Positions 16,464-25,717 of a stretch of 64,000 nucleotides of DNA are shown piece by piece. The notes beneath the pieces were generated by a model, which saw only the letters and a program-made list of their open reading frames with translations, searched no databases and was not told where the DNA came from. The position numbers and the translations under genes are program-made. Each line of letters starts with the position of its first letter. Positions within the stretch are counted from its first letter, which is position 1. This DNA is from CAWUKT01 sp963923035 (GTDB lineage: Bacteria; Bacteroidota; Bacteroidia; J057; JADKCL01), in assembly GCA_963923035.1 (NCBI GenBank), contig CAWUKT010000029.1, positions 5,966 through 69,965 of the forward strand, read 5' to 3'.

Positions 16464-18464
16464 ATGAAAATGAAGAAGCGATTCCTGTCATTGACTGGCA
16501 TCATGGCGCTGATGTTGTCTGTGGGGCTGTTGCAAGCCCAGAATCGAAATGATCTCCTGCTCACCCAGAGCATCAGTGGTGATTATTTCAACGCTGTCGA
16601 CGAGGCCCTGGCCACGTTCTACGACGACTGGCGCCAAAGTGGCGTCCTCAAGATCCGGACCCAGGAAGCTGAGGACAAGCCCGGCTCCTACCGCAATCTT
16701 ATCCAGTACGACCGCCGCGGGAACATCGCCCGCATCGCCGATGAGCAGGGTCAAACCCACTCTGTCTCCTACGACAAGCAAAATCGGATTCGTCGGATCT
16801 ACACCTACCGCAATGGCGATCCCTATTCCACCGAATTCTTCTACTACAACCGCGATGGCGGTCTGAAGAAGTCCACCCGGAAGATGGCCAGCAACAAGAA
16901 AGAATTTGAGCGCTTCTACAACGCTGAGGGCCGCCTCATCCGCCAGCGCATCTACGACAATGGCATTCCCACCAAGACCCTCGCATTTGAGTGGAAATAC
17001 GATGATACCGGCCACCTCCGCGGCATGAATGGCCCCGGCCGCCGCATGTCCTGCTTCTACGACGGCGATCGCCTCGTCCAGATCCGCGAACAAAATGGCG
17101 GCGCCATTGAGCAGGTCAATATCAGCTACAACGAGATGGGCCCGGCTGCCCTCAAGCAGTACGTCGAAACCGAAGGCGACCTCATCCTCCAGAAAATCAT
17201 CGACCTCGAATACAACAATGCCGGCATCGTCGCCCGCATGAAGGAACAGGGCCGCGACAAGAATGTCCTCGCCCAGGTCACCAATTACTACTACGATGCC
17301 TTCTCCGACCAGGTCCTCGCCACCCGGGGCGATTGGGACGGCGGTGGCTTCGGCTACGGTACCCCGGTCCTCATCGAATGGGACAACCCTGAGTACGACA
17401 AGCTGGTCATCGATTCCATGACCACCTGCCGCCTGAAGCTCTCCCCCGGCATCAACCAGAAAATGCCCGACATCAAGGAGCTGACCCTGCGCCTCAACTA
17501 CAAAGACACCGAGCGTGAAATCGGCCACGTCGTTCTCCAGCGCAAAGGCGTCACCCAGGACTTCTTCATCGAAGAAAACCTGCCCCTCTACGAAGGCCGC
17601 AACACGATCTTCCTTGAGGTCAAGACCGAGCAGGGCAGCTTCAGTTCCGGCGAACGCTACATCACCTACAAGAACCCCAACCGTCAGATCTACGTGCGCA
17701 ACCTGCACATCCTGGCCATCGGCGTCGAAGACTATGCCAACGACAAGTTCGACCTCGACCACTCTTCTGACGACATCAACCTGCTCATCGACAAGTTGAA
17801 GACGCAGGAAGGCAAGCTCTTCGGCGAAGTCCGCACCAAGCTCCTCGTCGACGAAAACGCCACCAAAGAAAACATCGAAGAAGCTGTCCGCAAGATTCAC
17901 GGCCAGGCGGCATCGGATGACCTCGTGCTCATCTACTTCTCCGGCCACGGCGAAGAATTCAACGGTAACTTCTACCTGAAGCCCCACGATGTCAACGAGG
18001 GCCGTCTGGAACTCGAGAACACTGCCATCGACAACCGTTGGATGCTGGAAGAAATCTCCCGCTACAACGCTTCCACCCTGTTCTTCATGGACGCCAGCCA
18101 CCAGTTGAACGCCGACGAAGAGGAAACGGTCGACGTTGGTGAAGCCAATATGGACGAGGTGAAGGAAGACTTCGAAAATGTCATCGACAGCGAAGAAGAC
18201 ATCCGTATCTTCATGAGCTCCACCTCCACCAAGCAGAAGTCTTTCCGCTCCAACGAAGGTCCGAGTGCCTTTGCGGCGGCTCTGCTGGAAGGCATCGAAG
18301 GCAAGGCTGACGGCGGCATCTACGGCAACAGCAACGGATTCGTCACGGTCAACGAGCTGAGCGAATACGTTTCGGATCGGGTGCTGGGCATGACGGGCTG
18401 GAAGCAGAAGCCGACGGTCGTTAAGCGGGGCATCGGTCTGGTGCCGATCGCTCAGGTCAAGTAA
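16464..18464 (+). CDS. Exported caspase-family protein with YD-like repeats and a Cys-to-Ser active site
   Basis: The 666-residue protein has a signal peptide (1-25, LLQAQ). Residues about 70-290 contain RHS/YD-like repeats (YDRRGNIARI, YDKQNRIRRI, YNAEGRLIRQ, YDDTGHLRGM). After a beta-sandwich linker, a C14-type caspase p20 fold occupies about 410-660. The catalytic His is present (YFSGH495G), but the expected DACHSG is DASHQ, placing Ser545 where the Cys should be. It is therefore probably catalytically altered or inactive. Codon use is strongly C/G-ending, suggesting high expression. A strong terminator follows, and a second caspase-family gene with an intact Cys lies directly downstream. 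Confidence 0.85.
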   Translation: MKMKKRFLSLTGIMALMLSVGLLQAQNRNDLLLTQSISGDYFNAVDEALATFYDDWRQSGVLKIRTQEAEDKPGSYRNLIQYDRRGNIARIADEQGQTHSVSYDKQNRIRRIYTYRNGDPYSTEFFYYNRDGGLKKSTRKMASNKKEFERFYNAEGRLIRQRIYDNGIPTKTLAFEWKYDDTGHLRGMNGPGRRMSCFYDGDRLVQIREQNGGAIEQVNISYNEMGPAALKQYVETEGDLILQKIIDLEYNNAGIVARMKEQGRDKNVLAQVTNYYYDAFSDQVLATRGDWDGGGFGYGTPVLIEWDNPEYDKLVIDSMTTCRLKLSPGINQKMPDIKELTLRLNYKDTEREIGHVVLQRKGVTQDFFIEENLPLYEGRNTIFLEVKTEQGSFSSGERYITYKNPNRQIYVRNLHILAIGVEDYANDKFDLDHSSDDINLLIDKLKTQEGKLFGEVRTKLLVDENATKENIEEAVRKIHGQAASDDLVLIYFSGHGEEFNGNFYLKPHDVNEGRLELENTAIDNRWMLEEISRYNASTLFFMDASHQLNADEEETVDVGEANMDEVKEDFENVIDSEEDIRIFMSSTSTKQKSFRSNEGPSAFAAALLEGIEGKADGGIYGNSNGFVTVNELSEYVSDRVLGMTGWKQKPTVVKRGIGLVPIAQVK

Positions 18465-18500
18465 GAACAGCGCGCCACCGCTTTTTGAAAAAGATTACCT

Positions 18501-18534
18501 GGAAGCGGAGTCATCGACTCCGCTTCCTTTGTTT
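18501..18534 (+). terminator. Strong rho-independent terminator after the first caspase gene
   Basis: GGAAGCGGAGTC and GACTCCGCTTCC form a perfect 12-bp stem around a 3-base loop, followed by TTTGTTTT. It ends the first caspase transcript, so the second caspase gene should have its own promoter in the 18535-18636 gap. Confidence 0.85.
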
Positions 18535-18636
18535 TGGGCCCCGCCTGAGGCGGGGAATCCGACAAAAATGTAACCCCAAAGGATTAGAATCGTATCTTGG
18601 ACAAGGATCGAACCTCCCATTAGAAAAACTACCGGA

Positions 18637-20865
18637 ATGATGAGACTGCTTTTCCTGCTCCTGGTGACTTCAATCGCCGGTACCGCATTTGCCCAGCAGA
18701 AAACCTTATTGCTCGACAAGTTTTCCGACAACCAGAATGGATGGACGGAACGGGACAATGAAAAAGCCAGCGCCTCCATCGCCGGAGGAGCGTACAAAAT
18801 GGTTCACCACAAACCAGAAGGCTCCTATCTCTTTCTCCTCGATTTCCCCCAACTCGATCCCAGCCAAGACTTCACCATCCAAACCCGCATCAAACAGTTC
18901 CAGGGCAGCGATGCCGATGGATTTGGGTTGGTCTGGGGCTGCAAAGACGCCGGCAATTTCTTTGGCTTCAACATCAACGGAGCCAGCCAATTCCGGGTCT
19001 ACCGGTACAAGGACCAGGACTATACGGAGATCAAATCCTTTACCCCGGCCCTCAATGCTGTCAAGTCCAAGGGCATGGAAAACACCCTGGCCATCCGCAA
19101 AATTGGTCCCCAGCTGTCCTTCTATGTCAATGACCGCTACGTGTATGCCATTCCCTTCCAGGATTTCCTCGGCACCCAACTCGGCTACGTCCTGTACAAC
19201 CAGACAGAGATCCACGCCCTCGACCTGAAAATCACCCAAGGCAAGGCCATGCCGCTCGTCTTTGAAGATGGCCTCTCCGACAATACCAACAATTGGGTGG
19301 CCACCGCCCGCGACTCTTCCATCCTGCGATTCAACAAGGGAAACCTTGCCATGCGGTCGGAAGAGGAAAAAAACATCACCTTCAAGCTCTGGGAAAAGGC
19401 GATTGACATGAAAAAGGACTTCGAAATTGAAGCCAATATCCGGCAGCTGTCCGGGAAAAAGAACAAGGGCTACGGTTTGGCGTGGGGGGCAGCGGACGAA
19501 GGAAATGCCTATATGCTCCTGATAAACAGCTTTGGTTCCTATGCCGTCTACCAACGCAAGAAGGGCCAGAGCATCAAGCTCGTCGATTGGACTCCCAGCG
19601 ACCAGCTCCTGCACCTGAGCGTCCAGCCCAATAAGCTCGTCGTGCGGAAAGTCGGCAAACAATACTCCTTCTATCTGAATGATATCTGGCTGCGGGACAT
19701 CCCCTATCAGGATTTGATGGGCGATCAATTGGGCTTTGTGGCCACCGCCGATCTGGTGATCGAAGCCTCTTCCCTCGCCATTCGGGAGGGAGAAAAGAGC
19801 TATACGCCCAAGCCGCCGGTCATCGCCTTGATCAGCCCCAATTCCGATGGCCTCACCATCGACAGCAAGGCCCTGAATTTTTCGGCCGGCATCAAATCAC
19901 CTTCCCCCGTGACCCAGGTCAAGGTGAAGGTCAATGGCACCGAAGTTCCGTCTCAGACCAACATGAAAAATGACGGCGATTACCCCGTCATGGTCGAGCA
20001 GGCGCTCACCCTGGCCGAAGGCTCCAACGAAATCACCGTGGAAGCCCAGAACCAGGACGGCCTCGTCCAGACCTCGACCGTCACCGTGACGGTCAAAACT
20101 CCGAATCAGCCGATTGTTCGCAACGGCAACGATTACGCGTTGTTCTTCGCCACGGACGATTACGACCAATGGACCGATCTCGTGAATCCGGTCCGGGATG
20201 CGCGCACCATCGCCCAGGAGTTGGAGCAGTACTACGGCTTCAATACCGAATTGGTGATCGGCGCCAGCCGCAAGGAAATCCTGCGGACGCTCAAGGAATA
20301 CGCACGCCGCAGCTACGGCCCCAACGATCAGTTGCTGATCTTCTTTGCCGGCCACGGCCGCTTCGACGAATTCTTCGGGGAAGGCTATGTCGTATGCTCC
20401 AATTCCGAGAAGGACGACGAGGGCAACAATAGCTACCTCAGCCATTCCAGCCTGCGGACCATCGTCAACAATATTCCGTGTCAGCATACCTTCCTCGTGA
20501 TGGACGTTTGCTTCGGCGGCACCATCGATCCCTTCATTGCGCAGGGCTCCACCCGCGGCGGAAACAATACCGGCCCGGGCGACAAGGAAATGACGCAGAC
20601 GGAATTCATTGATCGGAAAATGAAATTCAAGACGCGGAAGTACCTCACTTCCGGCGGCAAGGAATACGTCCCCGACGGCTCCCCGGGCAGTCACTCGCCC
20701 TTCACGCGCAAGTTCCTGGAAGGACTCCGCAACTACGGCGGTCACGACAAGATCATCACCTTGGGTGAATTGGTGCTCTACTTTGAGCGCTTGTTGCCGG
20801 AACCGAGGTTTGGGGAATTTGGCTCGAACGAGCCGGGAAGTGACTTCCTGTTCATTGCCCGCTAA
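18637..20865 (+). CDS. Exported caspase-family protease with two jelly-roll repeats
   Basis: The 742-residue protein has a signal peptide (MMRLLFLLLVTSIAGTAFAQ). Two tandem beta-jelly-roll modules of about 180 residues follow (about 22-205 and 206-395), each with L(L/F)..KFSDN..GW or FEDGLSDNTNNW at its start and FYVNDRYVY.IP or FYLNDIWLRDIP near its end. They resemble the LamG/DUF1080 type. An Ig-like domain (about 395-490) links to a C14 caspase p20 domain with His573 (FAGHGRFDEFF) and Cys625 (MDVCFGGTID), both intact. It should be an active Arg/Lys- or Asp-directed cysteine peptidase in the periplasm or outside. It may work with the neighbouring caspase that lacks the Cys. Its stop overlaps the convergent waaA stop. 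Confidence 0.85.
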   Translation: MMRLLFLLLVTSIAGTAFAQQKTLLLDKFSDNQNGWTERDNEKASASIAGGAYKMVHHKPEGSYLFLLDFPQLDPSQDFTIQTRIKQFQGSDADGFGLVWGCKDAGNFFGFNINGASQFRVYRYKDQDYTEIKSFTPALNAVKSKGMENTLAIRKIGPQLSFYVNDRYVYAIPFQDFLGTQLGYVLYNQTEIHALDLKITQGKAMPLVFEDGLSDNTNNWVATARDSSILRFNKGNLAMRSEEEKNITFKLWEKAIDMKKDFEIEANIRQLSGKKNKGYGLAWGAADEGNAYMLLINSFGSYAVYQRKKGQSIKLVDWTPSDQLLHLSVQPNKLVVRKVGKQYSFYLNDIWLRDIPYQDLMGDQLGFVATADLVIEASSLAIREGEKSYTPKPPVIALISPNSDGLTIDSKALNFSAGIKSPSPVTQVKVKVNGTEVPSQTNMKNDGDYPVMVEQALTLAEGSNEITVEAQNQDGLVQTSTVTVTVKTPNQPIVRNGNDYALFFATDDYDQWTDLVNPVRDARTIAQELEQYYGFNTELVIGASRKEILRTLKEYARRSYGPNDQLLIFFAGHGRFDEFFGEGYVVCSNSEKDDEGNNSYLSHSSLRTIVNNIPCQHTFLVMDVCFGGTIDPFIAQGSTRGGNNTGPGDKEMTQTEFIDRKMKFKTRKYLTSGGKEYVPDGSPGSHSPFTRKFLEGLRNYGGHDKIITLGELVLYFERLLPEPRFGEFGSNEPGSDFLFIAR

Positions 20866-22109
20866 GCGGGCGCGCTGGCCGAAAAATACGCCATGATGTG
20901 CCGGGTGGCCCCGGCTTGGTCCTGGATATACGTGCGGTTCATTTCCCGAAGCGACTCCCTCAACCCGTCATTCTCCAACCACTCCCGGACTTTTCCTTCC
21001 AGTTCAGCTGCATTTCCCACCACTGCCGCTGATCCCATCCTGACCATATCCACCGCCTCCACAAAACCCTCGTACTTCGGTCCGAACAGCACCGGATTCC
21101 CGTAGCTGGCCGGCTCCTGCGTATTGTGGATGCCCTTCCCAAATCCACCGCCCACATAGGCCAGATCGGCGTAGTGGTACAAACGACCCAGCATTCCCAC
21201 ATTGTCGATGACCAGCACCTGTTCATTGCCCGTCATCTTTTCCCGTTCGCTGTACCGCCCCATTTTTCCTTTCCATTCCGCAATCCACTGGCTAATTTTC
21301 CCCTCCTCAATCTCATGCGGCGCCACAATCCACGCCACTTCTTTTGTTTCCATTGCCTTGACCGTCGGCCATAGGATTTGTTCGTCCGGACCATGACTGC
21401 TGCCCACCACCACACATTTTCGCCCTCCAATGAATTCGGCAATCCCTTCGACCTCCACGAAACGATCCGGCAATTCCGCCACTCGATCAAATCGCGTATC
21501 TCCAACCACTTCAATCCTCTCCTCTCCCACCATCGGTCCCAGCAGCTTCCGGGTGCCTTCGTCCTGAGCAAAAATTCGCCCGAAGCCATTGAAAGCAGCC
21601 GCGTAGTGGTCTTTCAAAGAGCTCCGCAAAAACTTGCTGTCGGGGCGGAGGAGCGCAGAAAACAGGTAATGGGGAATGGAGCGTTGCCGCAGCTCGGCGA
21701 GGAAATTCAGCCACAGGTCGTACTTGACGAAGAAGGCGACTTTGGGCCGGACGATCTCGAGGAAATCGCGGGCATTGCCAGGGGTGTCCAGCGGCAAGTA
21801 AGCCACGTGGTCGGCCTGGGCATAGTTCTTTCGAATTTCGTAACCAGAGGGGGAGAAAAAGGTCAGAAGGATTTTGTCTTCGGGAAATGCCGTCCGCCAC
21901 GCTTCGATCACCGGCCGCCCTTGCTCAAATTCACCCAGGGAAGAACAATGGAACCAAATCCAAGGGCTTTCCGGGTCGATGGCCTTTCCCAATCGGGCTT
22001 TCCAGTTTTTTCGCCCTTGCACCCACAAACGGGCCTTTTTCACAAAAGGACTGCCCAGCCGAATGCCCAGGCCGTACATGCGAATCCCAAAATTGTACAG
22101 GGGAGTCAT
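20862..22109 (-). CDS. waaA: 3-deoxy-D-manno-octulosonic acid transferase
   Basis: The 415-residue protein matches GT30 Kdo transferases. The N-terminal domain has WIWFHCSSLGEFEQGRPVIEAWR and FFSPSGYEIRKNY, followed by VAFFVKYDLWLNFLAEL. The C-terminal domain has VVVGSSHGPDE and the YVGGGFGKGIHNTQEPASYGNPVLFGP donor-binding block. It transfers Kdo from CMP-Kdo to lipid A precursor at the inner membrane, showing that this organism makes LPS. The start overlaps the upstream hydrolase gene's stop (ATGA), so it is the last gene of a three-gene minus-strand operon. Confidence 0.93.
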   Translation of the reverse strand: MTPLYNFGIRMYGLGIRLGSPFVKKARLWVQGRKNWKARLGKAIDPESPWIWFHCSSLGEFEQGRPVIEAWRTAFPEDKILLTFFSPSGYEIRKNYAQADHVAYLPLDTPGNARDFLEIVRPKVAFFVKYDLWLNFLAELRQRSIPHYLFSALLRPDSKFLRSSLKDHYAAAFNGFGRIFAQDEGTRKLLGPMVGEERIEVVGDTRFDRVAELPDRFVEVEGIAEFIGGRKCVVVGSSHGPDEQILWPTVKAMETKEVAWIVAPHEIEEGKISQWIAEWKGKMGRYSEREKMTGNEQVLVIDNVGMLGRLYHYADLAYVGGGFGKGIHNTQEPASYGNPVLFGPKYEGFVEAVDMVRMGSAAVVGNAAELEGKVREWLENDGLRESLREMNRTYIQDQAGATRHIMAYFSASAPA

Positions 22110-23296
22110 CGGGGGAAGCGGTCAAGGGGCGAAGGACCGCGGAGGTCCCAGGGACGCTTGATGAACAGCAGCTTGCCGCGGGAACGGCTGCGGCGCCGGT
22201 AACCCAAAACGTTCAACAGGGGAGGACCAAAAATGCGGTAGAATTTGGGGTTGACAAGGAGAAAGTCAGGGTAATCGGGGTGGCGTTTGATGCCGGGGAA
22301 GATAGGAAGTACTTTTTGGAAATGGATGCGGCGGAGAAATGCGCTGCGTCGAATGCGTCGTTGGGGGATTTTTCGGACAATGAAGAAGCCATCGTCGCCT
22401 TGTTCCTGGTAGAGGGGCATGAAAATGCGGCCGTGGAAAGGGGCAATGACGGGCTTGCCTTCACAATGGGCGAGGTGTTCATTTTCCTCCACCGGCTGAA
22501 AGTTTCGGTAACCCGGTCGCATCCGAAAAACTTCGCCTTCCCGAATCGCATATCGTCGTCGGACTTCGAAGAATCCTTGGAGGGAGCGCCCACTTTGGTC
22601 GCGGAGACGCTTCAAAGAGGGTTGGTATTCGGGAACTTCGGCCTCGGTATACAAGCCAGAACGCACCATGATGGACCACAGAAAGGCCAGCTGGTTGTGG
22701 CGGCTGTCCGGATGGTCGTGCTGGCCGGCCTCGTGGATGATGGTCAGGTGGCCCTGCACATTCAGGTAGCTCATGAAAGGCCCGTTGAGCATCTCGTCCA
22801 GACCGAGAATCTTGGGGACGGGGATTCCCTCAATGAACTCGCGGTTCCGCAGGGTGTCGCCACAAATGAGGAAGGGCGGGCTTTCGGAGGACGTGGTATG
22901 GAGGTCGAGAAATACCATCGGTCCCCGACGCTCGGCGATGATGCCCTGGACCAGTTCCTGGAGGGCATTGCGCTCTTCAGCTTCGTAGACGGAAGCCGGC
23001 TCTCCCAGCGTCAGGCCATCCGACTTTAACCGCCACATGCGGTTCAAATCCGAATCAATGTACCGCTTGCCTTCTGACAAGGCCCGCAAATTGCCGACGA
23101 TCCCTACAAACTCTCCCCGCATGGTCCCAGTCCGCGTCTCCAACTCCTCCAACAGGTCCTTGATCGCTTCCACACCAGATGGCTCATTGCCGTGCATACC
23201 GCCAATGGCCACCACCGTCGGTCCCGGAGCTGTACCCCGAATCCGGCCCAAAAGGTGCATTTCTGCTGTATGTGCCTGTGTTTCTCCGATCAACAA
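22106..23296 (-). CDS. Succinylglutamate desuccinylase/aspartoacylase-like zinc hydrolase
   Basis: A 396-residue protein of the AstE/AspA (M14) family. GGMHGNEPSG supplies the zinc-binding His and Glu, DSDLNRMW the substrate-binding region, and FLDLHTTSSE the second zinc His; a later HEAGQHDHP segment probably contains the catalytic Glu. A C-terminal extension of about 110 residues is rich in Arg and aromatic residues. The longest start is TTG at 23294-23296; an ATG at 23260 (MHLLGRIRGTAPGP) is an equally plausible start. The gene sits 6 bases after the GCS2-CBS gene and overlaps waaA by 4 bases. Substrate not determinable. Confidence 0.8.
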   Translation of the reverse strand: MLIGETQAHTAEMHLLGRIRGTAPGPTVVAIGGMHGNEPSGVEAIKDLLEELETRTGTMRGEFVGIVGNLRALSEGKRYIDSDLNRMWRLKSDGLTLGEPASVYEAEERNALQELVQGIIAERRGPMVFLDLHTTSSESPPFLICGDTLRNREFIEGIPVPKILGLDEMLNGPFMSYLNVQGHLTIIHEAGQHDHPDSRHNQLAFLWSIMVRSGLYTEAEVPEYQPSLKRLRDQSGRSLQGFFEVRRRYAIREGEVFRMRPGYRNFQPVEENEHLAHCEGKPVIAPFHGRIFMPLYQEQGDDGFFIVRKIPQRRIRRSAFLRRIHFQKVLPIFPGIKRHPDYPDFLLVNPKFYRIFGPPLLNVLGYRRRSRSRGKLLFIKRPWDLRGPSPLDRFPR

Positions 23297-23302
23297 ACTC
23301 GT

Positions 23303-25261
23303 CTAACTTTTCTTTTTCTTTCCGTTCGCACGCTTGTCTTCTTTCTCCTTCTCGGTCCAATATTCCCTGAGAAAATGGTCTGCAACATTCAGGAAATCCC
23401 GCTCGGAGACGACTCCAATGAGCTGATTATCTTCTTTGACTACTGGCAAACATACTATGTTCTTCTTCCGCAACAAAGAAATTGCCTCAATGGTCGGTGT
23501 CTCTTCCGTGACCGTTGGGTAGTCGGTGACCATGATGTCCTTGACCGTCAAACTGGTCCTCTCGGTCAAGCGGGTCACGTAGTGGTTCAACAATTGTTGG
23601 GAGGTCACCACGCCCACAAACTCTCCGTTGTCATTCTCTACCAACAAAAACGATATTTCCTTCCAAACAATGATATTCGGCAGGAGGTCGACCAGATCGT
23701 CTTCCTGCACCGTCAACAGGTCGCGGGACATGATCTGCTCAATCCGCCAGTAGCGGGTAAACCAGGAGCCCGCCTCGTTGATATCAGCCAATTTCCATTT
23801 GTGCGCCGGCCCTTTTCGCTTCTGCCGCTTCGCCATGCCCGCCGTCACCGCCATCAGGGCCTCATCGCGGGAGCCTTTTTTCTTCGCATTCTCAAACGAA
23901 TCCAGCATCCATTGGGAGCCGCTCTTACCAGATCGGACCCGGCCCCGGATCACATCCAGGTAGCGCTTGATGTCGGCTTCGTCCACCTTCGCCTTCCGCA
24001 ATCCTTCCTCCGCAATGGGCAGCAATTCTTTCCGCACGAGGTCCTGGGCCGTATAGACCTTGTTGTTGACCCAGCGGAACATCATCCCCATGCCGACCTT
24101 CGCCGCCCGGTTGAAGTTGCCTTTGACCAGGTCAAAATCGACTTTCTCGTGGATGTTGCGGTATTCTTCGGGCATGCCGTGCATCAGGCCGAGCCAGAAG
24201 GCGGTATTGGCCATCTCGTCGATGACGGTCGGGCCCGAGGGCAGTATCCGATTTTCGATGCGGAGGTGCGGCTTGCCATTGGTGATGCCGTAGCAGGCGC
24301 GGTTCCAGGTATAAATAGTGCCATTGTGCATCCGCATGGCGCGGAGCTTGGGGATGCGGCCGTCCTGGAGGCACTCAATGCTGTCCTCCTCGATATTCGT
24401 GTGGATGAGCACCCGGTAGCGGGTGACGTCTTCGCGGAACAGGTCCATGACGCTGTCCGTGATCCAGCCGTTGCCGAAGAAAACGCGCGCCCGCTTTTCC
24501 CGCTCGTGCAGGTGGTGGCGGCGGGTGTCGGCCGATTGCTGGAAGAGGGCGATACGGGTCTCGCGCCAGAGCCGCTGCCCAAACAGCAGGGGCGAGTTGG
24601 TGGAAACCGCAAGGACCGGCCCGGCAATGGCCTGGGACCAGTTGTATTTGTCGACGAAATCGTCCTGGTCGACCTGATAATGGACCTGGAAGCTGGTATT
24701 GCAGCTCTCCATCATCAGGGTCTCGTGGCGGGTGACCAGTTCGTCGGTGCCTTCGATCCGGAATTCATAGGGACCGCCCCGCATTTGGAGGATGGCGTCG
24801 TTGAGGGCGTAGTAACGGGGAATGGGGGTCAAGTTGCGGAGGTCGAGGTCGCTCCGCCGGATGGTCGGCAGGATGCCCACCATGATGAAATCGGCCTTCC
24901 ATTTTTCCAGCGTCTTCCCCAGATGTTTCAGACAGCCCCGCAATTGTTCTTCCATCGTGGCCAAACAATTCCCGGTAAATTCCTGGGGATCGAGGTTGAT
25001 CTCAATGTTGAAGCGGGACAATTCATTGGTAAAGTGGGGGTGGCTCTTCAATTCGTCGAGCACTTCCAGCGCAATGGGAGCCGGCAGATAGGACTCATCC
25101 AAAAGGACCAATTCCTGTTCGGCCCCAATTCGGGTGATTCCCGACTCGATCATATTGCGCTCGAGCATGATCTCCATGGCCCGGATGTCCCGGAACATGT
25201 GTTGTGTAAAGGCCCGCTTTTCCTCCTCGCTGGCCTGCTGGCTTACATTCAAGTCTCCCAT
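23303..25261 (-). CDS. Glutamate-cysteine-ligase-like (GCS2) enzyme fused to two CBS domains
   Basis: Start taken at the ATG at 25259-25261 (MGDLNVSQQASEEEKRAF), giving 652 residues; the frame extends to 25438 without family-like sequence. Residues about 20-400 match the GCS2 family (IGAEQELVLLDE, ELSRFNIEINLDP, then ARVFFGNGW..DSVMDLF and TIYTWNRACYGI), an ATP-dependent carboxylate-amine ligase fold. Two CBS domains occupy about 505-640 (MSRDLLTVQEDDLVDL.., VKDIMVTDYPTVTEETPTIEAI), likely sensing adenine nucleotides. The true substrates are unknown. It is the first gene of an operon with the aspartoacylase-like gene and waaA. Confidence 0.82.
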   Translation of the reverse strand: MGDLNVSQQASEEEKRAFTQHMFRDIRAMEIMLERNMIESGITRIGAEQELVLLDESYLPAPIALEVLDELKSHPHFTNELSRFNIEINLDPQEFTGNCLATMEEQLRGCLKHLGKTLEKWKADFIMVGILPTIRRSDLDLRNLTPIPRYYALNDAILQMRGGPYEFRIEGTDELVTRHETLMMESCNTSFQVHYQVDQDDFVDKYNWSQAIAGPVLAVSTNSPLLFGQRLWRETRIALFQQSADTRRHHLHEREKRARVFFGNGWITDSVMDLFREDVTRYRVLIHTNIEEDSIECLQDGRIPKLRAMRMHNGTIYTWNRACYGITNGKPHLRIENRILPSGPTVIDEMANTAFWLGLMHGMPEEYRNIHEKVDFDLVKGNFNRAAKVGMGMMFRWVNNKVYTAQDLVRKELLPIAEEGLRKAKVDEADIKRYLDVIRGRVRSGKSGSQWMLDSFENAKKKGSRDEALMAVTAGMAKRQKRKGPAHKWKLADINEAGSWFTRYWRIEQIMSRDLLTVQEDDLVDLLPNIIVWKEISFLLVENDNGEFVGVVTSQQLLNHYVTRLTERTSLTVKDIMVTDYPTVTEETPTIEAISLLRKKNIVCLPVVKEDNQLIGVVSERDFLNVADHFLREYWTEKEKEDKRANGKKKKS

Positions 25262-25289
25262 AGTCCTGGTATCCTCAAGATTGATTTTG

Positions 25290-25400
25290 AATAGGGAGTA
25301 AGATAAGAGGGAAATGGAATAATGTGCAAATAGAGCGAATGTGAAAATTGAGGAAAATTGGTGCGGGAGGGGGGGAAATGGTTGGGGGGAAACGGCAGCT
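25290..25400 (-). promoter_or_regulatory. Purine-poor leader of the GCS2-CBS operon
   Basis: On the plus strand this stretch is almost all purine, so on the coding (minus) strand the leader is C/T-rich with no Shine-Dalgarno sequence. It mirrors the pyrimidine-rich leaders of several plus-strand genes in the window. Confidence 0.3.
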
Positions 25401-25478
25401 TGATCACCGCGTGGAGGGAAGACCTTCGACATCGGCACTGATGGGATAGAGATAACCTTGCAAATCCAATTCTATGAA

Positions 25479-25703
25479 TCAGTCGGGAGAGATGCCTTGC
25501 CTTTCTAAGAAGTTCTCCAAACTGATACGCTCCCCTCTGTCCAATTGCTCCAGGCCTATTTGAATTTCTTTCTTTAGCGATGGAGAAAGAACTTCTTCTT
25601 GAAGCCCCTCCTCTATCAAACTCTTCACCCGAGCCAACGTCTCAGGATTACGAATTTTTAAAATCAAATCAATCAGTTCTCTCTTCTCAGCCTCTAAATC
25701 CAT
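25479..25703 (-). CDS. Antitoxin-like small protein
   Basis: A 74-residue acidic, mostly helical protein (MDLEAEKRELIDLILKI...GLEQLDRGERISLENFL). Its layout, a helical start followed by an I.IGLEQLDRGE.IS.E tail, resembles Bacteroidota antitoxins found beside RelE/ParE toxins. No RelE/ParE-like gene is next to it. A 46-residue basic open frame lies 14 bases upstream on the same strand (25718-25858) and is the only candidate partner. It may be an orphan antitoxin. Confidence 0.6.
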   Translation of the reverse strand: MDLEAEKRELIDLILKIRNPETLARVKSLIEEGLQEEVLSPSLKKEIQIGLEQLDRGERISLENFLERQGISPD

Positions 25704-25717
25704 GTGCAGCTTTTTCC

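Noticed and set aside
16488..18101. 537-codon minus-strand open frame
   Set aside because: Antisense to the first caspase gene, which has strong codon bias; the product is a Val/Gly/Asp-rich shadow.
23192..25294. 700-codon plus-strand open frame
   Set aside because: Antisense to the GCS2-CBS gene with clear catalytic and CBS motifs.
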